From Magnolia sinica (taxonomy: Eukaryota; Streptophyta; Magnoliopsida; Magnoliales; Magnoliaceae), in NCBI RefSeq assembly GCF_029962835.1, contig NC_080586.1, positions 63,372,001 through 63,436,000 of the forward strand: 64,000 nt of DNA, written 5' to 3'. A program made the translations under genes and the position numbers. A model generated the notes under the pieces. That model was not told where the DNA came from. It searched no databases and was given only the letters and a program-made list of their open reading frames with translations. Shown in pieces: positions 23,985-36,651 of the stretch. How positions within the stretch are numbered: position 1 is the stretch's first letter; each line of letters starts with the position of its first letter.

Positions 23985-24745
23985 CCACCATAACGTTGTT
24001 TTCCATCCAATCTGTTCATATGGTCACAAAGACCTAAATCAAGAGGGAAGAACAAATATCATATTGATTCATAACTTCGGTGCTCTTAAAAAGGATTTCA
24101 ATGGTGGACGTTCAATCTCCACTGATTTTGGGAGTGTGGTCCACCTGATATGCATATATGTCCTCCAATGGATTACATTGGTGGACGTTTAAACCCATAG
24201 GACTTGTTGCCGGATTACAACAACTATTGCTACTGAAGTCCACAGATGGACGGCCCAGATTAAAGACAGATGGGCAGCAAGGGATGAAACACATGTATCA
24301 TGTGGGACCCACAGAAATTCTGATGTAAAATAGATGGACGGATTGGATATAGAATAAATACATCAAGGTGGGTCCCATCCCACACATGCAGCACATGTGG
24401 GGTGGGCCCATACAACTGAACAGGATGGACGGCGTGCAACCATTTGGACGGTGTGGATTTCTCCCACCTGCCTTGTGGTTAGGCAGGACTGTGGTCCGCA
24501 GCCGTATGGCTGATGTCAGTGTACACCAGCCAATCAACTATCTCATCATGTGGGTCCCATGTGGGGCCCACCATAATGCTTATCTTTCATCCAGTCCATT
24601 GATAAGGTCACACAGACCTGAATAAAGGGAAAAAAAATAAATTTTATATTGGTCTAAAACTCCTGGGACCCAAAAAGGTTTCCAATGGTAGACGTTCAAT
24701 CCCTACCATTTGTTGGTGTGGACCACTTCAGTGCCGTGAACGACT
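23985..24745 (+). repeat. Two half-copies of the foldback repeat captured in the E LTR
   Basis: Segments 23985-24175 and 24560-24745 run in the same orientation and each read: 'cccaccata', 'ccatc..tc...ttgataaggtcaca' or similar, 'gacctgaataaaggg', then 'caatggtagacgttcaat' and 'gtgtggtccac'. This matches the right arm of the foldback element at 44550-45061. Both are present in the right LTR (31137-31325 and 31700-31885), so the capture predates the insertion of E. Confidence 0.65.
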
Positions 24746-25976
24746 GATTTTTGAGGTGAGGCATTGATTAAAGGGGACCCATCAAATGCATGGTGCTGAT
24801 GTTGAACATATATCATGGTGGGATCGGAGGTGGGGCCCACGATCCCTGCGTCCGACCAAGCAGCGGATGCTGTTTGCTGCAGCGTCCTGTGGACGCTGAT
24901 AGTAACAGCATCAACTGTTATCTTCTTTTTTTTTGCTAGTTTTTCATATGCGTGGCCCATATTAGGATGATCCAGTCCATCAGATGGGTTCTATGACTCA
25001 CAACGGGTCTAATAGGCCCAATATTGGGTATGTTCTAGTCGAAGAAACATCATAGCGGGCCCTAACAGTTTAAATTACTAAAAATGACTATTTTCTACAT
25101 TAGAGCCCACCAGAGATTCAGATTGGATTCATTCTTCGACTCAACGCCTAAAATGAGCTAAAGAAAAGGGTGAACGATATGGATCTGATACATACATCAA
25201 GGTAGGGCCCATGTGTGTGGAATGTGTAAATATGTACCAAATATATATATCACATGGGCTCCTTGGGTGCTGCCTTTCAAACATATATTTCAGTGGGTTT
25301 CCACGTCTAAGCCACTAGACGACGTGGATAAAACCTCTCGGTGAGTCCCATGTCCAGATTTCTGGACAGTGGGGACACATTACACACATTAAGGCAGGAT
25401 CCACGTACGCGAGGACCATCAGTCTACAATCAAGCTGACATATGTGTCTTCCCATCACTCAAATGGCCGGCTGGATGGACTGTCCGGCAGGGTGGACAGT
25501 AAAGTGAATAGCAATGGTGTCCCACTGCTAGATAGGTAAGATCATTGAATAATAATACAGGTGGGCCACACAAACTATCAAAAGGGAGAGCAAAAGAGAG
25601 GGAGAGGAATGGTGAGATGGAGGGACCCCGCCTCTATGGGCCCCTTCTCTCATACAATGTATACATCAAGTGGGTCCTCACAACAAGTGGGCCCTAAAAT
25701 CATAAAATCCAAACAAAATCACCGACCTTAAGATCTTTTCTTCCTTCTTCTGCCGATGCAATCTAGAGCTCCAAGGAAACGATTCCAATGGTTTAAATGG
25801 ACTTTGGATGGTGGAGATGGGAGGTAGGAAGGTGGGTCACACTAGCTCTCTCATGGGAAGCTCTCATGGACATTGGGTTGCTTACTTGTAAAATGGAGAA
25901 AAATAAGAGAGAGAGAGAAAGGATGGGATGGATTGATAAGGTGTGGTTGTTGTAAGAGATGGGAAAGGGGAGTTAT

Positions 25977-26234
25977 GGGTTAGTTTGAAAATAGTGTAAA
26001 AAAAGTATGGGTGGGGAGAGAGAGAGAGTTGACTTGTGAGGGGTGAGGTGGCATGGAGCATGGGTGGTGTACTTGACTTGTGAAATGATGGATTGATGTG
26101 ATGTGGGTTAGTTTGAAAATAGTGTAAACAAAGTATGGGTGGGGAGAGAGAGAGAGAGTTGACTTGTGAGGGTTGAGGTGGCATGGAGCATGGGTGGTGT
26201 ACTTGACTTGTGAAATGATGGATTGATGTGATGT
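25977..26234 (+). repeat. Tandem duplication of about 128 bp, in the left E LTR only
   Basis: Copy 1 is 25977-26104 and copy 2 is 26105-26234, each starting 'gggttagtttgaaaatagtg' and ending 'gattgatgtgatgt'. The right LTR has one copy near 33129-33254. It therefore arose after integration and accounts for about half of the length difference between the LTRs. Confidence 0.85.
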
Positions 26235-26521
26235 GCCGTAGAGATTCCATCAGTATTTGCAACACGCGGCGTTTTCCTCAAACTGAATGCAAACCCACAT
26301 CTCCTGACCCAGGTATCGCCTCAACACATAATATGCGACGTCGGAACTACGGTGACAGCGTGGTCGCAAAGGTGCAAGTCTCAAGTTAAGCCGACTTTGG
26401 AATACGGGACACAATTCAAGATCACGCGCAAACACCGATAACAGATCGTGGGTTGCCAGAATTCGACCGGGAGGACCGCGGAAGCCTACGGAATAGTACA
26501 GGCTAGGATACGGGTCTTACA

Positions 26522-26533
26522 ACTCTCCCCTCC
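26522..26533 (-). promoter_or_regulatory. Polypurine tract of E
   Basis: Minus-strand GGAGGGGAGAGT directly before the 3' LTR start TGTAAGACCC. It primes plus-strand DNA synthesis in LTR elements. Confidence 0.8.
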
Positions 26534-26989
26534 AAATAAAAATTTCATCCTCGAAATTTACTATCGCGCAGGACAAGGTAAGGGAAGAGGAAGAATCGAT
26601 ATATTCATACAATAATTAATATCATACAAGGCATAATCATTCTATAAACAAATATGGATAGCACTTTGTAATCTCAGCCTCGCGCTCCTAAGACGCCTCA
26701 TCAACAGAAAGGTGACTCCTACTGAACCTTAGATCCTGGATCAAAAATGATTGAAACTAGGATACCTTGTAGCCTCAGAATTTTACAAACAATGAATCTA
26801 TCAAGACGGTCCTAGGGCTTAGTTGCGTGAATCGTTGACGATTCCTTCTGATGACCGAGGGTCTTGTTGGGTTGCATAAAGTCTGCCCTGTGCCTGTTGG
26901 AGAGGTGTGTGTCTTTTCTGTGATCGTCGTTGTCGTGACTGCTGCTGGGGTCCTGATGGTAGGAGATTCTGTCGCTACTGCTGGTGCTG
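26534..26989 (-). other. 3' interior of E, non-coding remnant
   Basis: Lies between the zinc-knuckle remnant and the polypurine tract. No protease, RT or integrase motif could be read in any frame. The end, 'aatttcgaggatgaaatttt', resembles the end of chromovirus pol, suggesting that nearly all of pol was lost with its last bases kept. Confidence 0.5.
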
Positions 26990-27991
26990 AAGGTGGGGAC
27001 ACTCCGGCCATCGGTGTCTCGTCTCACCGCACCCATGGTAGACACCGGTGAACTTCCTCGGAGGTGGTGCTAGGGGTGCTGCCGATGCTCGGATGGCTAG
27101 GTGATTCCCGTGCCTCTGCGGCCGTCGACGCTACTGCTGCTACTGGGAGTTGCCGGAGGGGGCCTGCCTCTTCCAGTCTCTTCTTTGGTCACGATCCCTC
27201 TGCAAACTGACCCACTTGGCCTCATAAATCTGGGCTCTCCGTACTACCTCCTCAAAAGTTGAGAGCTCATGCCCAACAACACGGCCTCGGAGACTGTAAC
27301 GTAAGCCGTTCTTGAAACGGCGGGCCTTTCGCCCCTCATCATCAACTAAATACGGCGTGAACCTCGATAATGCCACAAAAAGGGCCGCGTATTGTGCCAC
27401 AGACATGTCCCCCTGTACCAGAGTCTCGAACTCTAACACTCTCTAACGATGAATGTGGTCGAGGAAGTACTGCTGCTCAAATAGATCAATAAAATCCTCC
27501 CATGTCCAGACAAAATCAGGCCCTGCAACATGAGTAACGGAAGTCCACTAGTGCTCGGCCTCACCCTGGAGAAGAAATACTGCCAACCGAACTCGCTGCT
27601 GGGTCGTATATGTCATCGTGTCAAAAATCTTCTCCATATTGGAGCGTCATTTCTCAGCTGCTGTCGGATCTGGCTCGCCTTGGAAACGCGGAGGATCGAG
27701 CTGTCTGAACTCTCGACAAAGAGTGCTCGCGTGCTCTTGCTCTGCTTGGGCTGGCGAAACAACAGGATGCCTACCTTGTCCCTAAAGCGCAGTCGTCACA
27801 GCCTGCCACATCTACAGTAACTGGGAGGTACTCACGGGTATGGTCGAACCTGCACCTGTCTCAGGTGGAGGAACAACATCCTCAGTCTGGGGAGTAGGGA
27901 TCTTTAGGGGTAGAGCAGGGGCCGCAGGTGGTAAAGCTGGAGCCTCAGGTGGTGGAGTGGGATTCTCTCAAGTCACTCTTCTGGGTGGCAT
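26990..27991 (-). pseudogene. Gag of element E (Tekay/Del chromovirus type)
   Basis: Minus-strand ATG at 27991 (MPPRRVT). A Pro-rich N-terminus follows, then REFRQLDPPRFQGEPDPTAAE, the gag core with VRLAVFLLQGEAEHW-like block and WEDFIDLFEQQYF, then LEFETLVQGDMSVAQYAALF, LSRFTPYLVDDE and ARRFKNGLR (open 27439-27140). In another frame GCGETRHRWPECP is a zinc knuckle whose first Cys has become Tyr. Stops at former Trp and Gln codons interrupt at least six times. It would be the particle protein; this copy cannot make it. Confidence 0.8.
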
Positions 27992-28174
27992 ATCCTATGT
28001 GAAGGAACAAAGATGTTATTATCCTTAATTACTCTCGAATATGGTGAGCTTTATCAAAAAGCATCTAAGTTATACGAACTCAGGGACCTAATCATTCTAA
28101 GTTCTCAACAATCATAGAGTGTAGAGTACCTATCCGCAGATATGTGATGTTATGCTCAGGTATTCCCAAGTTCT

Positions 28175-28186
28175 GCTCTGATACCA
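28175..28186 (-). promoter_or_regulatory. Primer-binding site of E, initiator tRNA-Met
   Basis: Minus-strand TGGTATCAGAGC, five bases inside the 5' LTR (which ends ...CGTGACA at 28192). An initiator-Met primer is usual for chromoviruses. Confidence 0.85.
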
Positions 28187-28191
28187 ACTTC

Positions 28192-31100
28192 TGTCACGCC
28201 CCAAACCCGAAAATCGGATTCACAGGAATCCCGATCGCCAAATCTGGTGCTGACAACCTCCGTAGTACCCCATTCTCGACTCCCAGCGCCTATACGCCAG
28301 GTTTCGATCCTAGGATCCTACAAGGAGGATTTTTAAACATACATTTATCTCGTAAGAAGCTTAACCACAAGTTTACCCAAATCACAAAGGCAACATCATC
28401 ATCATATATCCACTAATATAAACTTTGAATACAATGCTAAAAGGGAAAATACATATGTTAAAAATAAGATCAAAGCTCCGGAAGACAGCTACGTGCTCCA
28501 AGCTCCACGCTGCTGCAACTTAACATCACCTGCACGCATCTATCATGCATAAGCTTATAGAAAGCTTAGAGGGTGGTGTAAGTGTGTGCACAAGGTAAGT
28601 GTCAAGTATACAATAAAACCCATAAATCATACATCATCGGGATAAGTGGAAATACTGACAAGATCATGAATCATACGATATCAGAGTAAGCAAAAATACT
28701 GACAAGTCTATAAATCATTTAATATCAGAATAAGTAATGCGGATCGACTATGCAAAATGGAATCATAGAGAACCAAATATCAGGTGTCAATGATGCAAAT
28801 GCAATATACAACTCCTGATGAGTTTATGAATACCATCAGCTGTATCTAGACCATATAAATGCAGAAACACGGTAACCTAAAATGCCATATGTCAGGGATG
28901 TAATGAAGTATGCGGTGCGAATGGAATGGCCATGCTGGAGTCTGAAGTCAGGATGATAGTACGTAGTATCGCAGGCTACGTGGTCCCCCACAAGGGACTT
29001 CTATCCAAACCAGTCTCATACCTAATTTGGATAGTCAGACTCAATGTGGTAAACTCCTGATCTCAGGTTAGTAGCGCGCCCCAACCGAAATCCTAGCCGT
29101 TGCGAAGGCACACATAACAAATAGTTACACACCACCAGCCCGAGTGGATGGTGAATGAATGAATGAATGAGTATGCAATGCCCGCTCCACCAATCCATAC
29201 TATACATCTTTAGGATCATCACCGGGGTCTACTACACTCCAAACTGGTTACCGCCCCTACAGGCTGCGTAGCCCAATGAGTGAAAAAGACCTCACTACCT
29301 GCCTGCCGGTAGTATACCAATGTCTACCCAGCTCGTCAATAGCAGACCCATTTAGAAGCTGGTAAGACTCAGCCTAGCTATGCCTACTCCCTCAGGCGGG
29401 TAAGGCCACACCCCCTCCCAACCGACCACGACACAATGGGAGACATGACTTACGGGTATACGACCCTCATACACTCATATATATCCACTCGGTCTCGACA
29501 TTGAGGCATCCTCTGGAACCAAGAGGGTTTAAGAATTTTCACACAGGGCCATTTATGGCAGCCCGATGCTCAAACTAAAGATTTTTGGTGTCCTATCTGG
29601 CCATCCACATATGCCTATGGAGGCTACAGTCCTGATGTCGCTAGGGCGTACAGTAATCATAACACACAATGCAAGATGCATGAGTTATATGATCCAATCA
29701 TGCATCAATCTAGCACATACCGTGCACTCATGTGAGATAACTTAAACCTATCAGGGAGTCTTATAACAGCCTACCCAATGACATATGCAATGGTCAACTA
29801 CATCTCATAACAAACATCTAGATGATGCGTATGGGCATGTATCATGATGTTATGTTATCACATACTCATAATCAGTATCAATAATCGACATCAACAATCG
29901 GCCTCGACAATGTGGACATTTAACCAACATTGCCCCAAAGAATGGCCCACATAGAGCCGAACATATAGTGGACCCATAGCTTCGCATAAGGGCCTAATAT
30001 ACAACACCATGGGCCTTACTCAAGAGCTCAATACATGTGACGATGGGCATCTCACATGGGTCTAAGATACATCACAATGGGCCTCAAATACGGACCGCAT
30101 ATACATCACATTGGGCCTCGACAATCGGCCTCACTATTCGGTCTCGACAATCGGAATCAATCAATTATCGGCGTCGATAATCAAAATCGGCATATCGGTC
30201 ACGTCAATCAAAATCGACAATCGGTCATGATAATTGGCCTCGATCACTAATCGGCAATCAACCACGACAGTCGGAATTGATCGATAATCAGAGTCGGTAA
30301 ATCGGCCACGTCAATCGGAATCAGTAATCGGTCACAATAATCGGTCTCGATCACTAATCGGCAATCAGCTACGACAATCGAAATTGATTGATAATTGAAA
30401 TCAGTAAGAATGGGTCTAACAAGGCCTAATTAAAGGTCACAATGTGGACATTCAACCATCATTGCCCATTAACGTGGACATTCAACCAACATTGCTCCTA
30501 AGGAGTGGCCCACATAAGGTCGATTATACAGTGGGTCCACGGCCTACAACACCATGGGCCTCACTCAAGGGCCCTAAATATATCAAATGAGGCGAATCAA
30601 ATGGGCCGAATCATATGGGCCAAAAATACATCTCAATGTGCCTCAACACATGAGTCATAATGCATCACATCGGGCCTCACTCATGGGCCACATATACAAC
30701 TCAATGGGCCGCGCATATGGGTCGAAAATGCATCACAATGGGCCCTACCAAATGGGCCGCACCAATGGGCCGCATATACACAACAGGCGGCTCCATCACA
30801 TGGGCTTAATACATCGGATGGGCCACGTCCCATGGGCCCCGAATACGTCACAATGGGCCACAACCCATAAGCCCCAAGCACATCGCAACGGGCCTCTCAC
30901 ACGGGTCCATTATGCATCACATCAAGGTGGGCCTTAATGGATGGCCAAAAATATGTCACATTGGGCCTCATATACATCAAGGCGGGCCACATCACATGGG
31001 CCGCACCATCTAAACCATTAATCTATATTAGAAATCATTTTAGAGTGTTACCCATAAAATGAATCATATCAAAAGATCGTCTGGACCATACCACAAATAA

Positions 31101-33541
31101 TAGTGGAGATAATGATTTCCACCCTTTAAAATTCCCAGGGCCCGCCATAACGTTATTTTCCATCCAATCTGTTCATATGGTCACAAAGACCTAAATCAAG
31201 AGGGAAGAACAAATATCATATTGATTCATAACTTCGGTGCTCCTAAAAAGGATTTCAATGGTGGACATTCAATCTCCACTAATTTTTGGAGTGTGGTCCA
31301 CCTGATATGCATATATGTCCTCCAATGGATTACAATGGTGGACGTTTAAACCCATAGGACTTGCTGCCAGATTACAACAGCTATTGTTGCTGAAGTCCAT
31401 GGATGGACGGCCCAGATTAAAGAAAGATGGGCGGCAAGGGATGAAACACATGTATCATGCGGGACCCACAGAAATTCTAACGTAAAACTGATGGACGGAT
31501 TGGATACAGAATAAATACATCAAGGTGGGTCCTATCCCTCACGTGCAGCACATGTGGGGTGGGCCCAAACAACTGAACTGGATGGATGGCGTACAACCAT
31601 TTGGACGGTGTGGATTTCTCCCACCTGCCTCGTGGTTAGGCAGGACCGTGGTCAGCAGCCGTATGGCTGGTGTCAATGTACACCAGCCAATCACCTATCC
31701 CATCATGTGGGTCCCATGTGGAGCCCACCATAATGCTTATCTTCCATCTAGTCCATTGATAAGGTCACACAGACCTGAATAAAGGGAAAAAAAACATATT
31801 TTATATTGGTCTAAAACTCCTGGGACCCAAAAAGGTTTTCAATGGTAGACGTTCAATCCCTGCCATTTGTTGGTGTGGACCACTTCAGTGCTGTGAACGA
31901 CTGATTTTTGAGGTGACCCACTGATTAAAGGGGACCCATCAAATGCACGGTGCTGATGTTGGACATATATCATGGTGGGACCGGTGGTGAGGCCCACGGT
32001 CCCTGCGTTCGACCAAGCAGTGGATGCTGTTTGTTGCAGCATCCTCTGGACGCTGACAGCAACACCGTCAACAGTTATCTTTTTTTTTTCTAGTTTTTCA
32101 TTTGTGGGGCTCATATTAGGATGATCCAGTCCGTCAGATGGGTTCTATGGCTCACGATGGGTCTAATAAGCCCAATATTGGGTATGTTCTGTTCGTAGAA
32201 ACATCATAGCAGGCCCTAACAGTTTAAAGTACTAAAAATCACTATTTTCTACATTAGAGCCTGCCAGAGATTCGGATTGGATTCATTCTTCGACTCAACG
32301 CCTAAAATGAGCTAAAGAAAAGGGTGGACGGTATGGATTTGATACATACATCAAGGTAGGGCCCATGAGTGTGGAATGTGTAAATATGTACCAAATATAT
32401 ATATCACATGGGCTCCTTGGGTGTTGCCTTTCAAACATATATTTCAATGGGTTTCCACGTCCAAGCCACTGGACGGCGTGGATAAAACCTCTCGGTGAGT
32501 CCCATGTCCAGATTTCTGGACAGTGGGGACACATTACACACATCAAGGCGGGATCCACATACTCGAGGACCATCTGTCTACAATTAAGTCGATATAGGTC
32601 TCTTCCCATCACCCAAATGGTCGGCTGGATGGACTGTAGAGCAGGGTGGACAATAAAGTGGATAGCAATGGTGTCCCACTGCTAGACAGGCAAGATCATT
32701 GAATAATAATACAGGTGGGCTGCACAAACTATCACAAGAGAGAGGAAAAGAGAGGGAGAGGAATGGTGAGATGGAGGGACCCCGCCACTATGGGCCCCTT
32801 CTCTCATACAATGTATACATCAAGTGGGTCCCCATAACAAGTGGGCCCTAAAATCATAAAATCCAAACAAAATCACCCACCTTAAGATCTTTTCTTCCTT
32901 CTTCTGCTGATGCAATCTAGAGCTCCAAGGAAATGATTCTAACGTTTAGATGGACTTTGGATGGTGGAGATGGGAGGTAGGAAGGTGGGTCACACTAGCT
33001 CTCTCATGGGAAGCTCTCATGGACATTGGGTTGCTTGCTTGTAAAATGGAGAAAAATGAGAGAGAGAGAAAGGATGGGATGGATTGATAAGGTGTGGTTG
33101 TTGTAAGAGATGGGAAAGGGGAGGTATGGGTTAATTTGAAAATGGTGTAAAAAAAAGTATGGGTGGGGAGAGAGAGAGTTGACTTGTGAGGGGTGAGGTG
33201 GCATGGAGCATGGGTGGTGTACTTGACTTGTGAAATGATGGATTGATGTGATGTGCCGTAGAGATTCCATCAGTATTTGCAACGCGCAGCATTTTCCTCG
33301 AACTGAATACAGACCCACATCTCCTGGCCCGGGTATCACCTCAACATGTAATACACAACATCGGAACCGCAGCGATTGTGTGGTCGCAAAGGTACAAGTC
33401 TCAGGGTCGAGCTGATTTGGAATACGGGACACGATTCAGGATTGCGGGCGAACGCCGATAACAGATCGCGGGTCGCCAGAATTCAATCGGGAGGACCACA
33501 GAAGCCTACGGAACAGTATAGGTTAGGATACGAGTCTTACA
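28192..33541 (-). mobile_element. 5' LTR of E (right copy)
   Basis: 5350 bp, collinear with 20917-26521. It has the ATCGG array at about 29870-30410, the TGGGCC array at 30590-31010, the foldback half-copies at 31137-31325 and 31700-31885, and a single copy of the block duplicated at 25977-26234. It has lost some array units near 30770. No convincing TATA box was located. Confidence 0.88.
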
Positions 33542-34048
33542 TATCATACAAATTTTAATACTCTCATTAGAATGTATCTCTTTAGATTTGTCTATGGGAA
33601 AGCTTGCCACTTACATGTGGAACTGGAACATAGAGCCTACTGGGTTATCAAAAATTTAAACTTTAACTTAGACAACGCTGGCTCACTGTGCAAATTTTAG
33701 TTGAATGAACTCGAGAAAATCTGGAATGACACGTACGAAAACTTGAGAATTTACAAGGATATGATGAAGGTGTTCCATGACAGGAACATTCTTTGGAAAT
33801 CATTCTTAACAGGACAGAAATTCCTTTTATACAATTCTCGGTTACATCTTTTTCCAGGTAAACTCTGATCTCGTTGGACCGACCCTTTCACCGTTTCTAA
33901 TTTTTATCTTCATGGGGCCGTCGAGATTCAAAATCCAACGAATGGCAATATTTTCAAAGTGAATGGACATTGTTCAAAGCCATTTGTTGAGAAATTTGAT
34001 TCAGAGGACATGTCCATTCTTCTGATTGATCATGTTTAGCAGGATTGA
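33542..34048 (+). pseudogene. Integrase C-terminal part of C
   Basis: Continues the integrase broken at 20916. It reads RFVYGKACHLHVELEHRAYW, then NLDNAGSLC, MMKVFHDRNIL, WTDPFTVSNFYLHGAVEI and NGHCSKPFVEKFDSEDMS, ending at a stop at 34046-34048. This matches 38735-39208 of B almost residue for residue. Three internal stops occur at former Gln or Gly/Trp codons. Confidence 0.85.
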
Positions 34049-35161
34049 CCTCCTAGACTGATGGAAGTGTAGTTAGGTTTATTACTTTCATAGGATTTAG
34101 GACTATGATAGTTTACTTTTTGTTTGTTTAGTCTTTGTGCTAAACCCATCTTCACGTTCAAATACTTCGAAAAAGCCTTAAAATTTTCTTCTTCAGGTCA
34201 CTTCTTTCATTTTGTTGCCACTTTTGCATTGCATGCTTATTTCTTTTACATTGAGGATAATGTAGATTTTCGGTTGAGGGGTACGGATTAGGTAAACCAA
34301 TCAGTGTTTGCTTAGTATTAAGCAAAGTTTTTAAAATTTTCAATGTTTCGAGTTGAAATCTGTTTGAAAAATGATAAAGTGTGTATGTAAAGAATGCTTT
34401 GAGTATAATGATAAGATAGGGATTAAATTATGAATTGTAGGAGTTTGATCAACTAAGTAGTCTATCACTTATAGTTCTTGCACTCAATTAATTAAGAGGA
34501 AGTTTAGAATATCATGTTAATTTAAGTCACAAGACACATTCAAGTTACTTTTTGAGTTGTATTAGAATTTCTGATTATTAGCATGAAAATCATTGATAGA
34601 TGTTGAGAATTGAGTCTGGAGAATCTTATCCACCTTAAAAAGATGACAAAAACCAATTAAAAAAATAGAAGATCGACAAAATGGTCATATATGGTAAAAG
34701 GACTGGAAAAGAATGGAAAAAGAATGAAAAGAATGTACAATCTGGAAAAAAAAAAGAATGAATGAAATGAGACCGTCAATATAAAATCAAAAACTAAAAA
34801 AAGAAGGAAAATGGGATAAGTTCAGAATCAGTACTTGAGTTTTCAATTAATCTTGATATGGTGAGCATGGCTAACATTATGAAATGATAGTATTCTTATG
34901 AGAAGTTGATTTTCACTGAGCACAATGAAAAACTTGATATATAAACTTATACTCTGATTTAATGGATAAAGAACCTATTTGATTGTTGGCTTATATGATT
35001 CGGCTTTAGGTTTTTAAAATCCCACTTCCTCATCTTAATTCTACTCATTCATACTTGACTACACAAAGGATTGATTTCTGAAAAAAGATTTGAACATTGA
35101 GAATTGAGAATTACTTCATGCATGTTTTGCTCGGGACTAGCAAAATACTGGTTGGGGAGTG
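34049..35161 (+). other. 3' non-coding region and polypurine tract of C
   Basis: About 1.1 kb with no env-like frame. It has an A/G-rich part ('ggaaaaagaatgaaaag', 34690-34810) and ends with 'gctcgggactagcaaaatac' and the polypurine tract GGTTGGGGAGTG (35150-35161) before the 3' LTR. B has the same layout at 39209-40319. Confidence 0.75.
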
Positions 35162-36651
35162 TGTTGAGCATCAAATATTACATATTTTCTCCCATTTATA
35201 TCTTGGTTTTATGAACATGATAATGCTTAATGGAATATTTTATACATGTTTGTGTTGCAAAGTGAATCTAAGAGCTTATATTGAAAAGAATGCTAAAAGC
35301 ATGGAATAATGCTCAAGAGTCACCAAGGCAAAGGATTGATCTTAAGAGACCAAGAATGAAGAATTCATATGTCAAAGATCCAAGGAAACCAAGTACAAAG
35401 GATGAAGAAAGAATGTGAAAGACTTCAGAATCCGCAGCAGAAAACAGACAAGTTCTATCCAACCGAACTTGCACAAAACAGTCTAGCGACAAACGATGGA
35501 ATTCAAAAGCTAATTCGGTTCAACCGATGAAAATTTTGGTCTGGCCAAACCCTACTTCAGTCCAATCAAAAATAGGATTCGGTGCAACTGAAAGTGCACA
35601 AAAAACTCTAGTAAAGAACGATGAATTTTGGAGTTAATTCGGTTTGATTGAAAGTTAATTTGGTCTGACCGACAACTTAAGTTCTTTCTGACCAAACCCT
35701 CCTCTATCTGACCAAAATCGAATAACTACTAAAAAAGAATCCTTTCCAAGTTTGGACTCAACTTCAGGCTTGACTTTGGTCCGACCAAAGCGTAACGCGG
35801 AAAAGCTACGAATTACGTTTGAGGCAGTTTCCAAAAATTCCAAGTCGATGCGTAAGATGGGGATTCACAACTATAAATAGGAGTCCCTAGGATGTTCCTA
35901 AGGATTATCTAGGATTTAAGGAGAGAAGCAAAAGGGTGGGGAGCCACCGTTAAGAGTTTTTTTTCTTCTTCCTTAGTTGTTTTCATGTTTTCTTTAAGAG
36001 ATTTTGGTTCAATCATGTCTATGGTTAACTAAACCTCTTAGCCAGGGTAACGAGGTGAAGCTTGTAGTGTGATTGGGATGTTTACTTTGCTTTGATTCAT
36101 GTTTATATTGAACTTCATTGATTTTTTAATTAATTTTGTGGAATATTTTCAGGTTTTCATGGTTTGTTGTGGCTCAAATTACAATAGATGTTGCGATAGC
36201 TTTGAATATCTTCTTTTCCAATTTGAGATTGTGGAATTGGTAAATCTTGTTAATTGTCATCGTCTCCTGGGCATGGTTGGGTGATGGAATCCCTTCCAAT
36301 CTTCACAATTCTCTTCCATTGAGGCCGGATCAATGAGAAGTTCAAAAAATTGATCATCTCTTCTTCCAACTGGATAAGATAGGACTCTAACTCCAATTGT
36401 GTTTCCTGAATCAAGTAAGGTAGCATCTCAATTGCTACAAGTGGATCCTTAGCACCTTAGTTCTCACCTTTCAATTTATAAGTTTTAATTACAATTGTCA
36501 CAATTAATCTCTCTATCAATTCAGATTTAGATATTCTTCTAGTTCTACTTTTAGTTACTCTTATAAACGTACAAGATTTGTCCCTATGGATTCGACCTTA
36601 GTCTCACCGAGATTATTACCACATCGCGATCTACACTTGGGGTTGTGAACA
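35162..36651 (+). mobile_element. 3' LTR of C
   Basis: 1490 bp, starting TGTTGAGCATCAAATATTAC and ending TTGTGAACA. TATAAATA lies at 35872-35879 with a degraded palindrome cluster upstream (35455-35800). It is followed by target copy TCAAT and resumed B reverse transcriptase. Confidence 0.9.

Larger units (their letters stand above)
20917..26521 (-). mobile_element. 3' LTR of E (left copy)
   Basis: 5605 bp. It holds several internal repeats described separately: an ATCGG-rich array (22590-23215), a TGGGCC-rich array (23375-23860), half-copies of a foldback repeat (23985-24745), GA-rich tracts and a 128-bp tandem duplication (25977-26234) that the right LTR lacks. Open frames of 60-130 codons here are translations of these arrays and are not kept in frame between copies, so none is annotated as a gene. 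Confidence 0.85.
20917..33541 (-). mobile_element. Gag-only element E with very long LTRs (TR-GAG/LARD-like, chromovirus-derived)
   Basis: Terminal repeats at 20917-26521 (5605 bp) and 28192-33541 (5350 bp) flank only 1670 bp. On the minus strand each LTR begins TGTAAGAC and ends GGGCGTGACA. The interior has an initiator-Met primer site, a broken gag with a damaged zinc knuckle, and a polypurine tract. No RT, RNase H or integrase motif was seen. Gag resembles Tekay/Del-type chromovirus gag, as does the 'gaggatgaaattttt' end. It would need enzymes in trans. A hand count over the first 180 bases of the two LTRs gives about 17 differences, nearly all transitions. It is inserted in the C integrase. 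Confidence 0.88.
14255..36651 (+). mobile_element. Athila-like Ty3/gypsy element C, containing E
   Basis: The 5' LTR 14255-15757 and 3' LTR 35162-36651 flank an interior with gag, protease, RT, RNase H, integrase and a 3' non-coding region. Removing E (and one TATCA) leaves about 9.8 kb. Target copies are TTAAT 14250-14254 and TCAAT 36652-36656. Insertion was into the RT of B. A hand count over the first 245 bases of the two LTRs gives about 12% difference, so C is old. Confidence 0.9.

Noticed and set aside
25882..26265. Ser/Pro/His-rich frames on the minus strand (also 33004-33432)
   Set aside because: Produced by GA-rich tracts and the 128-bp duplication in the E LTR; no domain.
34049..35161. 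Possible env-like gene of Athila elements after integrase
   Set aside because: No frame of meaningful length in C or B (39209-40319); the region is A-rich and non-coding in both.
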